This document shows, in pieces, positions 1 to 8,270 of a stretch of 58,669 nucleotides of DNA. Both the position numbers and the translations under genes were made by a program. The notes below the pieces were generated by a model. It searched no databases. It saw nothing but the letters and a program-made list of their open reading frames with translations, and was not told where the DNA came from. Source of the stretch: Dehalococcoidia bacterium (lineage in GTDB: Bacteria > Chloroflexota > Dehalococcoidia > UBA6926); assembly GCA_009841045.1 (NCBI GenBank), contig VXMO01000043.1, forward strand, positions 1-58,669, given 5' to 3'. Within the stretch, counting starts at the first letter, position 1. Each line of letters opens with the position of its first letter.

Positions 1-337
1 TATAATTTATTCACATACAACACCTTTCCGTTGCGCTGTCAACACACACATCCACCACGGCGCGCTGCTGGTGCAGCGCGCCGCATCTCTTTGGCACTGT
101 CCCCTACCCTTGGGAAGCGCCGTTCTCCCATCCATCCTTTTGCGCGGGGAGATGGCGGTGGGAGAAGGAGGAGTGAACTCACTTTACCGAACGTGCGTTC
201 GTTTGTCAACCTTTTTCCGATGATTTGTTCGAAATCTCTTCGGATGGGTCTTGCCCATAAGGGATAGGCGGGGCATAGTGACGGCGCGGACAGCTTTTGC
301 CGCTCTGCTGACAGGCGGGGAGAAGGGACGCGACGCC
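1..337. other. Leader region of the CoA-ester catabolic cluster, no supported gene
   Basis: No convincing gene lies here; the one open frame (about 31-267) is arginine-rich, has no ribosome binding site and no recognisable domain. The region contains a 14-bp palindrome at 188-201 (listed separately). A weak sigma-70-like pair TTGCCC (251-256) and CATAGT (274-279) with 17-nt spacing could serve the downstream gene. The window edge cuts whatever lies upstream. Confidence 0.5.
188..201. promoter_or_regulatory. 14-bp palindrome, candidate TetR-type operator
   Basis: CGAACG-TG-CGTTCG has perfect 6-bp arms around a 2-bp centre, about 140 bp before the first gene of the catabolic cluster. Short CG-rich palindromes of this shape are typical of TetR-family operators controlling acyl-CoA catabolism. 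No regulator gene is present nearby, so the assignment is inference. Confidence 0.35.
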
Positions 338-1528
338 ATGGATTTCAGTTACTCCGAGCAGGACGAGGCGCTAAAGAGAGAGGTGCGCGAGTTCGTGGAG
401 GCCAATTGGCACTCTCCCTACGAATCCCACATCAACTCCGTCTATTCCTGAGACGTCGACACACCCGAAGATGAGGTCCTGTTCCAGGAATTCACACGAA
501 AGTTGGCCGACAAGGGCTGGTACACCATGCACTGGCCCAGTGAGTACGGCGGGCAGGCCATTCCCTTCACCACGCAGATCGCCTACCGCGAGGAGATGGC
601 CTATCGCGGCGCGCCCATCGCCCAGCCCGGCTTTGAAGCGCCCATGCTCATGTTCCACGGGCAGCCCTGGCAGCGGGACTTCTTCCTGCCAAAGATCGCC
701 AGCGGCGAACTCATCTCGTGGTCTCAGGGCTTTAGCGAACCGAACGCCGGGGCCGACCTGGCAAATCTCCAGACCCGTGCAGTCCGCGACGGTGATGACT
801 GGGTGGTCACAGGCCAGAAAATCTGGAACAGCCAGGGGCATCATCCGTGGGTCGACTGGGGTCATTATCTCGTGCGGACGGACTCGGACGCGCCGAAACA
901 CCGCGGCATTTCCTATCTCATCATCGACATGAACACGCCCGGCGTCGTCAAGCGCCCGCTAATGGACGCGCTGGGACGCCGTCGCTGGAGCGAGATCTTT
1001 CTGGACAACGTCCGCGTTCCCTCCCGCAACGTCATTGGCGAGGAGAATCGCGGCTGGTACGCCGCCATGACGACGCTTTCATTTGAACGCTCGCAGATTG
1101 AAGCTCCTGCACGGCGGCTGCGCGACCTTGAGCGGTTCATCGACTACGCCCGCGATGCCCGCATCAATGGAGGGCGGCTTATCGACGATGCGCGAGCACG
1201 CCATCTGCTGGCAGAAGCACGCATCCTCATCGAGACCGGGAGGATGCTCGCGCTGCAAGTGGCGTCAATCCAAAGCAAGGGTGAAGTCCCGATGATGGAG
1301 GCGGCGTTCTCCAAGCTATTTCATGATGAGATGACGCCCCGTGTCTATGAGACCATCGCGCGGATACTCAACCAAGACGCCGCCATGACCGTCGGCGAGC
1401 CGAGGGCGCCACTGGGCGGATACCCGGCAGTGAACTCCTACCTCAGTTGGATGAACCGATTCGCCGGCGGAGGGCGTGAAATCCAGCTCAACATCATCGC
1501 TCAACGCGGACTGGGCCTCCCTCGCTAG
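338..1528 (+). pseudogene. Acyl-CoA dehydrogenase interrupted by an in-frame TGA
   Basis: A flavin-dependent acyl-CoA dehydrogenase reading frame of 396 codons, preceded by AAGGGA. It runs without frameshift from ATG 338 to 1528, but codon 38 (449-451) is TGA. Sequence on both sides of the stop aligns with the intact paralogue at 4024-5214, which has the same total length and reads VYSYDV where this gene reads VYS-stop-DV. Family motifs are present downstream: the flavin-contacting SEPNAGADLANLQTRA, GQKIW, APKHRGISY, and the C-terminal FAGGGREIQLNIIAQRG. The stop would remove all but 37 residues unless translation restarts, for example at TTG 503, or the stop is read through. Neighbouring genes use TGA as a normal terminator, so global recoding is unlikely. 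It could be a recent pseudogene, a strain polymorphism or an assembly error. In the ChsE-like view it would be one of two paired dehydrogenase subunits. Confidence 0.8.
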
Positions 1529-1589
1529 TCAGCCACTTGCCCGCAACACACTGACGGGCGCATAGTAGCGGCGATTGGGAGGAGGGGCT

Positions 1590-4004
1590 ATGGCTACAGA
1601 TACTGCGCCGTTGAGCGGACTCCGTGTGCTGGAGATCGCGGGCGAACTCATTGAGCCTGTCGGACGGCATCTCGTTGATCTCGGCGCGGACGTGACTCTT
1701 ATCGAGTCGCCCTATGGCAGCCCGTCACGACACATCGCACCGCACCCGTCCCGCCCGACCGATGAGCCACGCAGCCTCTATTTCCTGCGCTTCAATCTCG
1801 GCAAGCGGAGTGTCGTCCTGGACCTCGAAACGGAAGAGGGCCTTGCCGTCCTGCGAGATTCGCTGTTGCCGAACGCTGATGTCCTGATGACATCGTTCAA
1901 CCAGCAGGAGCTGGAGTCGCATGGGCTCGATTTCGCCTCCCTCAAGGCCATCAATCCCAACATCATCCTGACCACAGTCACCCCATATGGCCGCACGGGT
2001 ATCCACTCAGGATTCGCGGGTAACGATTTCACCGCAGGCGCGGCGGGCGGGATGACTTTCATGGAGGGAGAACGCGACGGCCTCCCCGCCGCCCAGCCCC
2101 ACTACCAGGGAGCGCAGATGACGGCGCTGCACGCGGCCTACGGCACGCTTTTGGCGTGGTGGCACGTGCGGAACGGCGGGCGCGGACAGGAAGTAGATGT
2201 CTCTCTGCAGGACGTCATCGCGCACGAATATTTCAACTTGGTGTATTACGGTTCTTATGGCGAAATCGTTCAGCGCGTCGGCGGGCTAAGTGGTGGCCGC
2301 CCCACCAACTACTTCCCTTGCTCCGACGGCTGGATACTGATGTCCCTCATCCTGCCGCACCAGTGGAAGGCTTTCGCGGAATGGACTGAGGACCCACTGA
2401 TTACGGGTCCGATGTTTGATGATGAAACGATGCGCGCAGAGTCCGTCGAGTTTCTTGACGAGCGCATGTCAGAGTTCACTCGGTCCATGACCGTGGAGGA
2501 GTTCCTGCAAGGCGCTATCCCACGCCGGATTCCCGCCGGGCCGGTCAATGACATTGTCGGACTCATCAACCATCCGCACACCATCGCGCGCAACGTCATG
2601 ACGGAGGTCGATGATCCCGTTGTCGGCACATACGCAACACAGGGAGCGCCTTTCAGGCTCAGCCGAACGCCATGGGAGATCAAGGGCCCTGCTCCAACCA
2701 TCGGCCAACACAACAATGACCTGACTGGCATCTCCACCCGCCCGCATGAGAACGGCCGGGTACAACCAACAAACTCCACCGCTGCTGAGCGCAGGCTGCC
2801 GCTGGAGGGCATCCGAATCGTCGACCTGACGAAGTCGTGGGCGGGGCCGTACGGCGCGCGATACCTGGCCGATTTCGGCGCGGAGGTCATCCGCATCGAA
2901 TCCACCAAGTTCCCCGAGGGGCGTATCCTCGACGCGGACACCGACCGGGCGTCGTGGCTTCGATCCAACACGATGTACGCGGAGATCAATCGCAACAAGT
3001 ACTCGATTGCGCTTGACCTCCACTCGGAAGAGGGCAAGGACATCTTCAGGAGGCTGGTCGCGGAGAGCGACATTGTGCTGGAGAATTTCCATTACGCCAC
3101 CCTGCCTCGCTGGGGCATGGCATACGACGACCTCAAGAAGGTCAACCCGCGCATCATCGTGCTCAGCGCCCCCGGTTACGGCTATGAGGGGCCGATTCGC
3201 GATTATTTTGCATACGGCGGATGCATCGGCGCGTACGCAGGCATCTCAACGCTGTGGGGACATGCCGGCTCCGAGGTGAACGAGAGACCCAAGCAGGCCT
3301 ACACCGACTTCGTGACCGCGGGACATCTTTCCCTGTCCGTGATGGCCGCGCTGCATGAGCGCGAGCGTTCCGGTGAGGGACAGCACATTGAACTGACGCA
3401 GATCGACTCCGCCGCAGCGATGATGGGCACGGCCATCCTTGAGCACACCATTAATGGAGAAACTCCACAGCCCATCGGCAACCGCAGCCCACACGCCGCG
3501 CCGCAGGGCGTATACGCGTGCATCGGCGTGGACAAGTGGGGCGCCATCTCCTGCGAGTCGGACGAGGAATGGCAGGCGCTGGCCGGTCTCATGGGCACCG
3601 CGTTGCCCGCCGCCCTCCGCGAGAAAACTTCAACTGCGGAGTCGCGCCGCGCCCTGCATGATGAAATCGACGACGCCATCGGCGAGTGGGCGTCCGTCCG
3701 CACACCGGGACAAGTCATGCAGGCGTGCCAGAAAGTTGGCGTCAAGGCGGCAATCGTCGCGTCCGGCGAGGACCTGTACCACGATCCACACCTGCGCTCG
3801 CGCGGCTATGTCGTTGAAATCGACCATCCGTGGCCGGGCAAACTCCAGCACCCGGGCATGACCGTGCGGCTCACTGAGACGCCGGGGCAGGTGCGCCTGC
3901 CCGCGCCACTCACGGGACAGCACACGGCGGAGGTGCTGGAGCACGTACTCGGCATCAAGAGCGATGAGGCAGAGGAACTGACAAAGGCCGGCGTGCTGGT
4001 CTAG
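1590..4004 (+). CDS. Tandem-fused CaiB/BaiF family (class III) CoA-transferase
   Basis: The protein has 804 residues, twice the usual ~400. It consists of two complete CaiB/BaiF domains joined head to tail (about residues 1-400 and 405-804). Both halves carry the family N-terminal pattern (LSGLRVLEIAGELIEPVGRH and LEGIRIVDLTKSWAGPYGAR). Each keeps the aspartate that forms the aspartyl-CoA anhydride in this family: D208 in SLQDV and D606 in TQIDS. It should move CoA between carboxylic acids, activating a substrate for the flanking dehydrogenases. ATG 1590 is chosen over an upstream in-frame TTG at 1575 because a GGAGG box immediately precedes it. The gene lies between the two acyl-CoA dehydrogenases and ends 19 bp before the second. 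Family assignment is firm; the substrate is unknown. Confidence 0.92.
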   Translation: MATDTAPLSGLRVLEIAGELIEPVGRHLVDLGADVTLIESPYGSPSRHIAPHPSRPTDEPRSLYFLRFNLGKRSVVLDLETEEGLAVLRDSLLPNADVLMTSFNQQELESHGLDFASLKAINPNIILTTVTPYGRTGIHSGFAGNDFTAGAAGGMTFMEGERDGLPAAQPHYQGAQMTALHAAYGTLLAWWHVRNGGRGQEVDVSLQDVIAHEYFNLVYYGSYGEIVQRVGGLSGGRPTNYFPCSDGWILMSLILPHQWKAFAEWTEDPLITGPMFDDETMRAESVEFLDERMSEFTRSMTVEEFLQGAIPRRIPAGPVNDIVGLINHPHTIARNVMTEVDDPVVGTYATQGAPFRLSRTPWEIKGPAPTIGQHNNDLTGISTRPHENGRVQPTNSTAAERRLPLEGIRIVDLTKSWAGPYGARYLADFGAEVIRIESTKFPEGRILDADTDRASWLRSNTMYAEINRNKYSIALDLHSEEGKDIFRRLVAESDIVLENFHYATLPRWGMAYDDLKKVNPRIIVLSAPGYGYEGPIRDYFAYGGCIGAYAGISTLWGHAGSEVNERPKQAYTDFVTAGHLSLSVMAALHERERSGEGQHIELTQIDSAAAMMGTAILEHTINGETPQPIGNRSPHAAPQGVYACIGVDKWGAISCESDEEWQALAGLMGTALPAALREKTSTAESRRALHDEIDDAIGEWASVRTPGQVMQACQKVGVKAAIVASGEDLYHDPHLRSRGYVVEIDHPWPGKLQHPGMTVRLTETPGQVRLPAPLTGQHTAEVLEHVLGIKSDEAEELTKAGVLV

Positions 4005-4023
4005 GGGAGATTGGAGTAAGGCG

Positions 4024-5214
4024 ATGGACTTCCAATTCACGGCAGAGGATCAGCAGCTTCGGCAAGAGGTGCGGAACTTCGTCGAGAGCGAGTGGGACGC
4101 GCAGGGCATCGACTCGTTCAGCAACTCTGTCTACTCCTATGACGTCCATCACGTCGAGGATGACCGGCGCATCCACGAGTACACGAAGAAGCTGGCGGAC
4201 CGCGGATGGTACACCATGCACTGGCCGGAGGAATTCGGCGGAACGGGCGCTCCCTTGAGCAGGCAGCTGGCCTACCGCGAAGAGGCCGCCTATCGCGGCT
4301 CTCCCGTCACCACGCCCACGTTCTTTGCCCACACCCTCATGTACTACGGGCAGGACTGGCAGAAGGAAGAGATTCTCGGCAAGATCGCCAGCGGCGAACT
4401 GATCAACTTCTCGCAGGGGTTCAGCGAGCCGAACGCGGGGGCGGATCTCGGCAGCCTCCAGACCCGCGCCGTGCAGGACGGCGACGATTGGGTCATCACC
4501 GGCCAGAAAATCTGGAACACCGGCGGCCACATGGCGGACATCGGCCACTACCTTGTCCGCACGGACCCGCAAGCGCCCAAGCATCGCGGCATCTCCTATT
4601 TCATCGTCGATATGCACGACCCCGGGATCACACTGAGGCCACTGTTCGACGCGCTCGGCAAACAACGGTGGGTCGAAGTGTTTTTGGACGGGGCGCGCGT
4701 TCCGTCGCGCAACCTCGTGGGTGAACTGAACCGCGGTTGGTACGCGGCCATGACGAACATGTCATTCGAGCGTTCCAACGTCGAGGCGCCGTCATACCGC
4801 CTCCGCGATCTCGAGAATTTTTTGGACTACGCCCGTGAAGCTCGCTTCTCAGACGGCAGCATCATCCTTGACGATCCCATCGCCCGGCACGTGTTGGCGG
4901 ACGCGCGCGTGCTCATCGAGATCGGACGCATGATCTCCTACCAGGTGGCATGGATCCAGAGTAAGGGTGAGGTTCCGGCGATGGAATCGGCCTTCTCCAA
5001 GCTGTTCCATGATGAGATGACGCCGAACGTGTTCGGGGCGTTGAACCGGCTGCTGCGCGAGGCAGGCATATTCAGCGTTGGCGACCCGCGCGCGCCGATG
5101 AACGGCTACCCACAGGTGAACTCCTACCTGAGCTGGATGAACCGCTTCGCCGGCGGCGGCCGCGAAATCGAACTCAACATCATCGCCCAACGCGGCCTGG
5201 GCTTGCCGAGGTAA
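4024..5214 (+). CDS. Acyl-CoA dehydrogenase
   Basis: An intact 396-residue acyl-CoA dehydrogenase that introduces an alpha-beta double bond in an acyl-CoA using FAD and passes electrons to electron-transfer flavoprotein. Visible motifs are SEPNAGADLGSLQTRAVQDG, GQKIWNTGGH, RTDPQAPKHRGISYFIVDM, the pocket region RVPSRNLVGELNRGWYAAMT and the C-terminal FAGGGREIELNIIAQRGLGLPR. It is a close paralogue of the interrupted gene at 338-1528. It starts 19 bp after the CoA-transferase, so the genes are probably one transcript. Steroid-type ChsE enzymes are heteromers of two such paralogues; whether this protein acts alone or needs the interrupted partner cannot be told here. Confidence 0.93.
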   Translation: MDFQFTAEDQQLRQEVRNFVESEWDAQGIDSFSNSVYSYDVHHVEDDRRIHEYTKKLADRGWYTMHWPEEFGGTGAPLSRQLAYREEAAYRGSPVTTPTFFAHTLMYYGQDWQKEEILGKIASGELINFSQGFSEPNAGADLGSLQTRAVQDGDDWVITGQKIWNTGGHMADIGHYLVRTDPQAPKHRGISYFIVDMHDPGITLRPLFDALGKQRWVEVFLDGARVPSRNLVGELNRGWYAAMTNMSFERSNVEAPSYRLRDLENFLDYAREARFSDGSIILDDPIARHVLADARVLIEIGRMISYQVAWIQSKGEVPAMESAFSKLFHDEMTPNVFGALNRLLREAGIFSVGDPRAPMNGYPQVNSYLSWMNRFAGGGREIELNIIAQRGLGLPR

Positions 5215-5262
5215 GCTCCTTTTTCTTGGGAAAAGATCTCGGCGCAGCAAGGAGCCATCGCC

Positions 5263-5796
5263 ATGACATCTGAACCTGAGACGTATATCACGCCGGAGGT
5301 GCAGGCGTATATCGGGACGGAGAGTCCGCCGCTTGTCTCGCCGCCGGTGTCCGAAAGCGAGATACGCCGATTCGCCATGGCGGCGTATTGGCCGGAGGTA
5401 CCGCCACGTCGCTTCTGGGACGCGGAATACGCCAAGACCACCCGCTTCGGCGGAATCGTCGCGCCGGATGAGTTCAACCCGTTCGGCTGGATGGTCGGAC
5501 GCGCCCACATCGGCCCGCAGCCCACGCACATCGACGATGCGCAGGGAGAGCTTGAGGAAGCACGCAATCTTCGCCCGCCCGGCGCGCCGGAACGCTATCT
5601 CTACGCCGGCTCCTCGTCCGAGTACCACGCGCCCATTCGCCCCGGTGACGTCATTACGTCCATCCTGAAGTTCACGGAGGTGTATGAACGGCAAGGTGGG
5701 CTGGGCCTCATGCTCTTCTACGCCGTTGAGGAGCGAATGACCAACCAGAACGGCGAACTGGTTCGGGTGTTCAAGACCAACAACATCCTTTATTAG
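5263..5796 (+). CDS. MaoC-like dehydratase (FAS1-type hot-dog domain)
   Basis: The 177-residue hot-dog-fold protein is of the MaoC N-terminal/FAS1-like dehydratase type. It shows the SESEIRRFAMAAYWP opening, the FGGIVAPDEFNPFGW strap and the SSSEYHAPIRPGDVITS segment typical of this half-domain. Such proteins generally pair with a catalytic MaoC domain to form an enoyl-CoA hydratase, and the next gene encodes one. Start at ATG 5263 is supported by AAGGAG 12 nt upstream. Position and partner suggest it is the ChsH2-like half of a heteromeric hydratase; in the steroid system that half is fused to DUF35, whereas here DUF35 is a separate gene (7556-7984). Confidence 0.82.
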   Translation: MTSEPETYITPEVQAYIGTESPPLVSPPVSESEIRRFAMAAYWPEVPPRRFWDAEYAKTTRFGGIVAPDEFNPFGWMVGRAHIGPQPTHIDDAQGELEEARNLRPPGAPERYLYAGSSSEYHAPIRPGDVITSILKFTEVYERQGGLGLMLFYAVEERMTNQNGELVRVFKTNNILY

Positions 5797-5836
5797 CCAT
5801 AACCCACATAGAGGCCATTAAGAACGGAGAAAGACG

Positions 5837-6262
5837 ATGACAATCTACTGGCAAGACGTCGAAGAGGGATCGGAGATTCCGGAGTTCTCCCGCACAACCA
5901 CGCTCATGAACTGGAATCGCTGGGCATCTGTGAATGATGAGTTCGTCCCCATGCACATGGATGATGACGAGGCGCGCGCCAACGGACAACAGGCTGCGTT
6001 CGGCGAGGGGCCGCTGCGCTATTCGTACCTGCATAGCGCGCTGCGGGAATGGATCGGCGACGACGGTGACATCGTGTTCGTCAACGCGCAGTACCGCGGC
6101 ATCAACTACAAGGGCGACACCCTGACCGTCTCGGGTCGTGTGACCGGCAAGCGCGAGGAGAACGGCCGCCATCTCGTGGATGTCGACCTCGCCATAACCA
6201 ATCAACGCGGTGAGGCAGTCACGCCCGGCAACGCCACCGTCGCCCTCCCAAGCAGGGGATAG
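5837..6262 (+). CDS. MaoC-like (R)-enoyl-CoA hydratase
   Basis: A 141-residue MaoC hot-dog protein predicted to add water to an enoyl-CoA. The segment around N33-D34 and H40 (SVNDEFVPMHMDDDEARANG) corresponds to the Asp/His dyad region of R-specific hydratases, although the spacing is one residue longer than in the best-known members. RBS GGAG lies just before ATG 5837, 40 bp after the preceding hot-dog gene. The two small hot-dog proteins probably form one heteromeric enzyme downstream of the acyl-CoA dehydrogenase step. Family assignment is confident, substrate unknown. Confidence 0.85.
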   Translation: MTIYWQDVEEGSEIPEFSRTTTLMNWNRWASVNDEFVPMHMDDDEARANGQQAAFGEGPLRYSYLHSALREWIGDDGDIVFVNAQYRGINYKGDTLTVSGRVTGKREENGRHLVDVDLAITNQRGEAVTPGNATVALPSRG

Positions 6263-6371
6263 AAACCACCCACCTACTCACGCGGCACTCCCCGCGTGAC
6301 AACCCCGCCCTGCTTGTGCCACTGTGTCCGCAGCGGGTGATAGGCGCCCGCATTGGGGGGAGGAAGAGTCT

Positions 6372-7544
6372 ATGACTACCGCAAGTGATCTTTCGCGCGT
6401 GGCGGCAATCATCGGCGTCGATGAGTCCGATGAGATGGGCCACGTGCCGCACAAGTCATCAATGCAGCATCACGCGGAGGCGGCGGACAACGCGCTGCGT
6501 GACGCCGGACTTACGCTGGATGACGTTGACGCCCTGTTCTGCGCCGGCGTCGGAACGGTATCGGTTGCCGAATACCTCGGCATCGTGCCCAAGTACACGG
6601 ACACCACCTCCATCGGCGGCTCGTCGTTCCTCGCGCACGTTGAGCACGCCATGGTGGCCATCAATGCTGGGCTCATCGATGTCGCCTTGATTACCCACGG
6701 CGAGGCGGGGCGTTCGACGCGAGCGAGGGCCGGCCGTGATGCAACGGCGGCGGGTTCCCAGTTTGAGGCCCCATACGGGATGATCGGCGCGCCGGTGGCG
6801 TATGCCATGGCCTGCAGCCGCTACATGCACATGTACGGCGCGGATCGTGTGCGGCAGGGTATGGCGGACGTGTCCATCGCAACGCGCAAGTGGGCGCTCC
6901 AGAACCCCAAGTCGTTCGTCAATCACCCCACGTGGATCGGCCCCGCCGACGTTGGGTATGAGGACTATCACGAGTCTCGTTGGATCGCGTGGCCGTTCCA
7001 TATCATGGACTGCTGCCTGGTGACTGACGGCGGCGGCGCGTGCGTGGTCGTTTCGGCGGACGTTGCGAGCAACGCGAAGAAGAACCCGGCGTGGATTCTC
7101 GGCTCCGCGGAGGGCCACGATCACCAGATCATCAGCCAAATGCCGGATCTCACCCGCACCATCGCCTACCAGACCGGGCCGCGCGCGCTTGAGATGGCGG
7201 GCGTCACACACGATGACATCGATCTCGCGATGATCTACGACTCTTTCACGTACACAGTGCTGACAACGCTGGAGAGTCTCGGCTTTTGCGGGCCGGGCGA
7301 GGCCCCGGACTTCGTGGCGAACCTGCGGACCGGGCCGGGCGGCGACTTCCCGATGAATACGAGCGGCGGCGGCCTGTCCTACGCCCACACGGGCATGTAC
7401 GGCATGTTCCTGCTGATTGAGGCGACACGGCAGCTGCGCGGCGAAAGCGGGGACCGACAGGTCGAGGATTGCAACCTGTCGCTGGTGCACGGCACCGGCG
7501 GCGAACTCTCCTCCACCGCAACCCTGGTCCTCAGCAATTCATAG
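6372..7544 (+). CDS. Thiolase-superfamily protein lacking the nucleophilic Cys (Ltp2/SCP2-thiolase-like)
   Basis: The 390-residue protein has the thiolase fold in the SCP2-thiolase/lipid-transfer style. The position that normally carries the acyl-accepting cysteine reads SIGGSSFLAHVEHA (residues 80-93), so a serine-rich stretch replaces Cys. The usual C-terminal catalytic Cys is also absent; that region reads VHGTGGELSS. The SYAHTG motif retains the active-site His. In the steroid aldolase Ltp2, a Cys-less thiolase homologue performs retro-aldol cleavage and needs a DUF35 partner. The DUF35 gene directly follows here, starting 11 bp after this stop. ATG 6372 is preferred because of the GGGGAGGAAGAG purine box; a 109-bp gap separates it from the upstream hydratase. 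Aldolase function is inference; a non-catalytic or acyl-transfer role is possible. Confidence 0.82.
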   Translation: MTTASDLSRVAAIIGVDESDEMGHVPHKSSMQHHAEAADNALRDAGLTLDDVDALFCAGVGTVSVAEYLGIVPKYTDTTSIGGSSFLAHVEHAMVAINAGLIDVALITHGEAGRSTRARAGRDATAAGSQFEAPYGMIGAPVAYAMACSRYMHMYGADRVRQGMADVSIATRKWALQNPKSFVNHPTWIGPADVGYEDYHESRWIAWPFHIMDCCLVTDGGGACVVVSADVASNAKKNPAWILGSAEGHDHQIISQMPDLTRTIAYQTGPRALEMAGVTHDDIDLAMIYDSFTYTVLTTLESLGFCGPGEAPDFVANLRTGPGGDFPMNTSGGGLSYAHTGMYGMFLLIEATRQLRGESGDRQVEDCNLSLVHGTGGELSSTATLVLSNS

Positions 7545-7555
7545 GAGCAACGACA

Positions 7556-7984
7556 ATGACAACTCAACCACCCGCAGGCCCGCCACGGATCCTGCCAACT
7601 CCGACACAGGAAAACGACTTCTACTGGGAGAAGTGCCATGAGCATGAGTTGTGGCTTCGGAGCTGCAACACCTGCGATGAGACCTACTTCTACCCCCGCG
7701 ACATCTGCCCGACGTGCCATTCTCGAGATACGACGTGGGTACAGGCGAGCGGGCGAGGCGAGGTTCATGCCTACGCCGTCGTCCACCGTCCACCTGCGCC
7801 CGCGTTCGCGGAAGAGGTCCCCTTCATCACGGCACTGATCAAGCTGGAGGAGGGCCCAATCCTGCCGACGCGCATCGTTGGCGTGGAACCGACGCCGGAT
7901 GCGGTCAGCATCGGTATGACGGGCCAGATTGAATTCGAAGACGCCAGCGAGACCATCAGCCTGCCGGTGTTCAGACCGAACTAG
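7556..7984 (+). CDS. DUF35 OB-fold protein with rubredoxin-like zinc ribbon
   Basis: The 142-residue protein has an N-terminal zinc ribbon (C37-x2-C40 and C51-x2-C54) followed by an OB-fold (GRGEVHAYAVVHRPP to GQIEFED). These proteins bind thiolase-superfamily partners and are thought to deliver or hold CoA esters. The RBS AGGAG overlaps the stop of the thiolase-like gene, indicating translational linkage. It ends the catabolic operon; convergent tRNA genes follow. No terminator is evident in the short gap. Family and partner assignment are strong from adjacency. Confidence 0.9.
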   Translation: MTTQPPAGPPRILPTPTQENDFYWEKCHEHELWLRSCNTCDETYFYPRDICPTCHSRDTTWVQASGRGEVHAYAVVHRPPAPAFAEEVPFITALIKLEEGPILPTRIVGVEPTPDAVSIGMTGQIEFEDASETISLPVFRPN

Positions 7985-8010
7985 ACCTTCGCGCTCATCT
8001 CATAAAAAAC

Positions 8011-8085
8011 TGGAGCGGAAGACGGGATTTGAACCCGCGACCTTCTCCTTGGCAAGGAGACGCGCTACCACTGCGCCACTTCCGC
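8011..8085 (-). tRNA. tRNA-Gly (GCC)
   Basis: On the minus strand the acceptor stem GCGGAAG/CTTCCGC, the D arm, an anticodon loop TTGCCAA with GCC, and the T arm GGGTTCAAATCCC are all in place. The 3' CCA is encoded (8011-8013). It lies 19 bp from tRNA-Phe on the same strand, so the two are probably one transcript. Confidence 0.97.
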
Positions 8086-8104
8086 CTGTCCTACCGTTCG
8101 CATG

Positions 8105-8177
8105 TGCCGAGGGGCAGAGTTGAACTGCCGACACCGCGATTTTCAGTCGCGTGCTCTACCACCTGAGCTACCTCGGC
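8105..8177 (-). tRNA. tRNA-Phe (GAA)
   Basis: The minus-strand cloverleaf has acceptor GCCGAGG/CCTCGGC, anticodon loop CTGAAAA with GAA and T arm CAGTTCAACTCTG. The CCA end is not encoded, unlike the adjacent tRNA-Gly, so it must be added after transcription. Confidence 0.96.
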
Positions 8178-8199
8178 TTGGTTGCGACACGTGCGATAC

Positions 8200-8228
8200 A
8201 GCTTAATTTGGCGCCCCGTCCGTGTCAA
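8200..8228 (-). promoter_or_regulatory. Candidate promoter of the tRNA-Phe/tRNA-Gly unit
   Basis: On the minus strand a perfect TTGACA (8223-8228) is followed after 17 nt by TAAGCT (8200-8205), a weak -10. The predicted start is about 15 nt before the mature tRNA-Phe 5' end. Confidence 0.45.
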
Positions 8229-8270
8229 AGCGGCGCATCCCGCTAAAGTAGGCGTGGAGAGGGGGCAAAA

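Noticed and set aside
31-267. Open frame of 78 codons at the left edge
   Set aside because: Arginine/serine-rich composition, no ribosome binding site and no family resemblance; typical of chance frames in GC-rich DNA.
449-451. TGA as a selenocysteine or reassigned codon
   Set aside because: No selenocysteine hairpin is apparent downstream, the paralogue has Tyr rather than Cys at this place, and other genes in the window end normally in TGA.
2309-3092. Long antisense frames within the CoA-transferase gene
   Set aside because: They mirror the strongly biased coding strand and show no domains; the sense gene is unambiguous.
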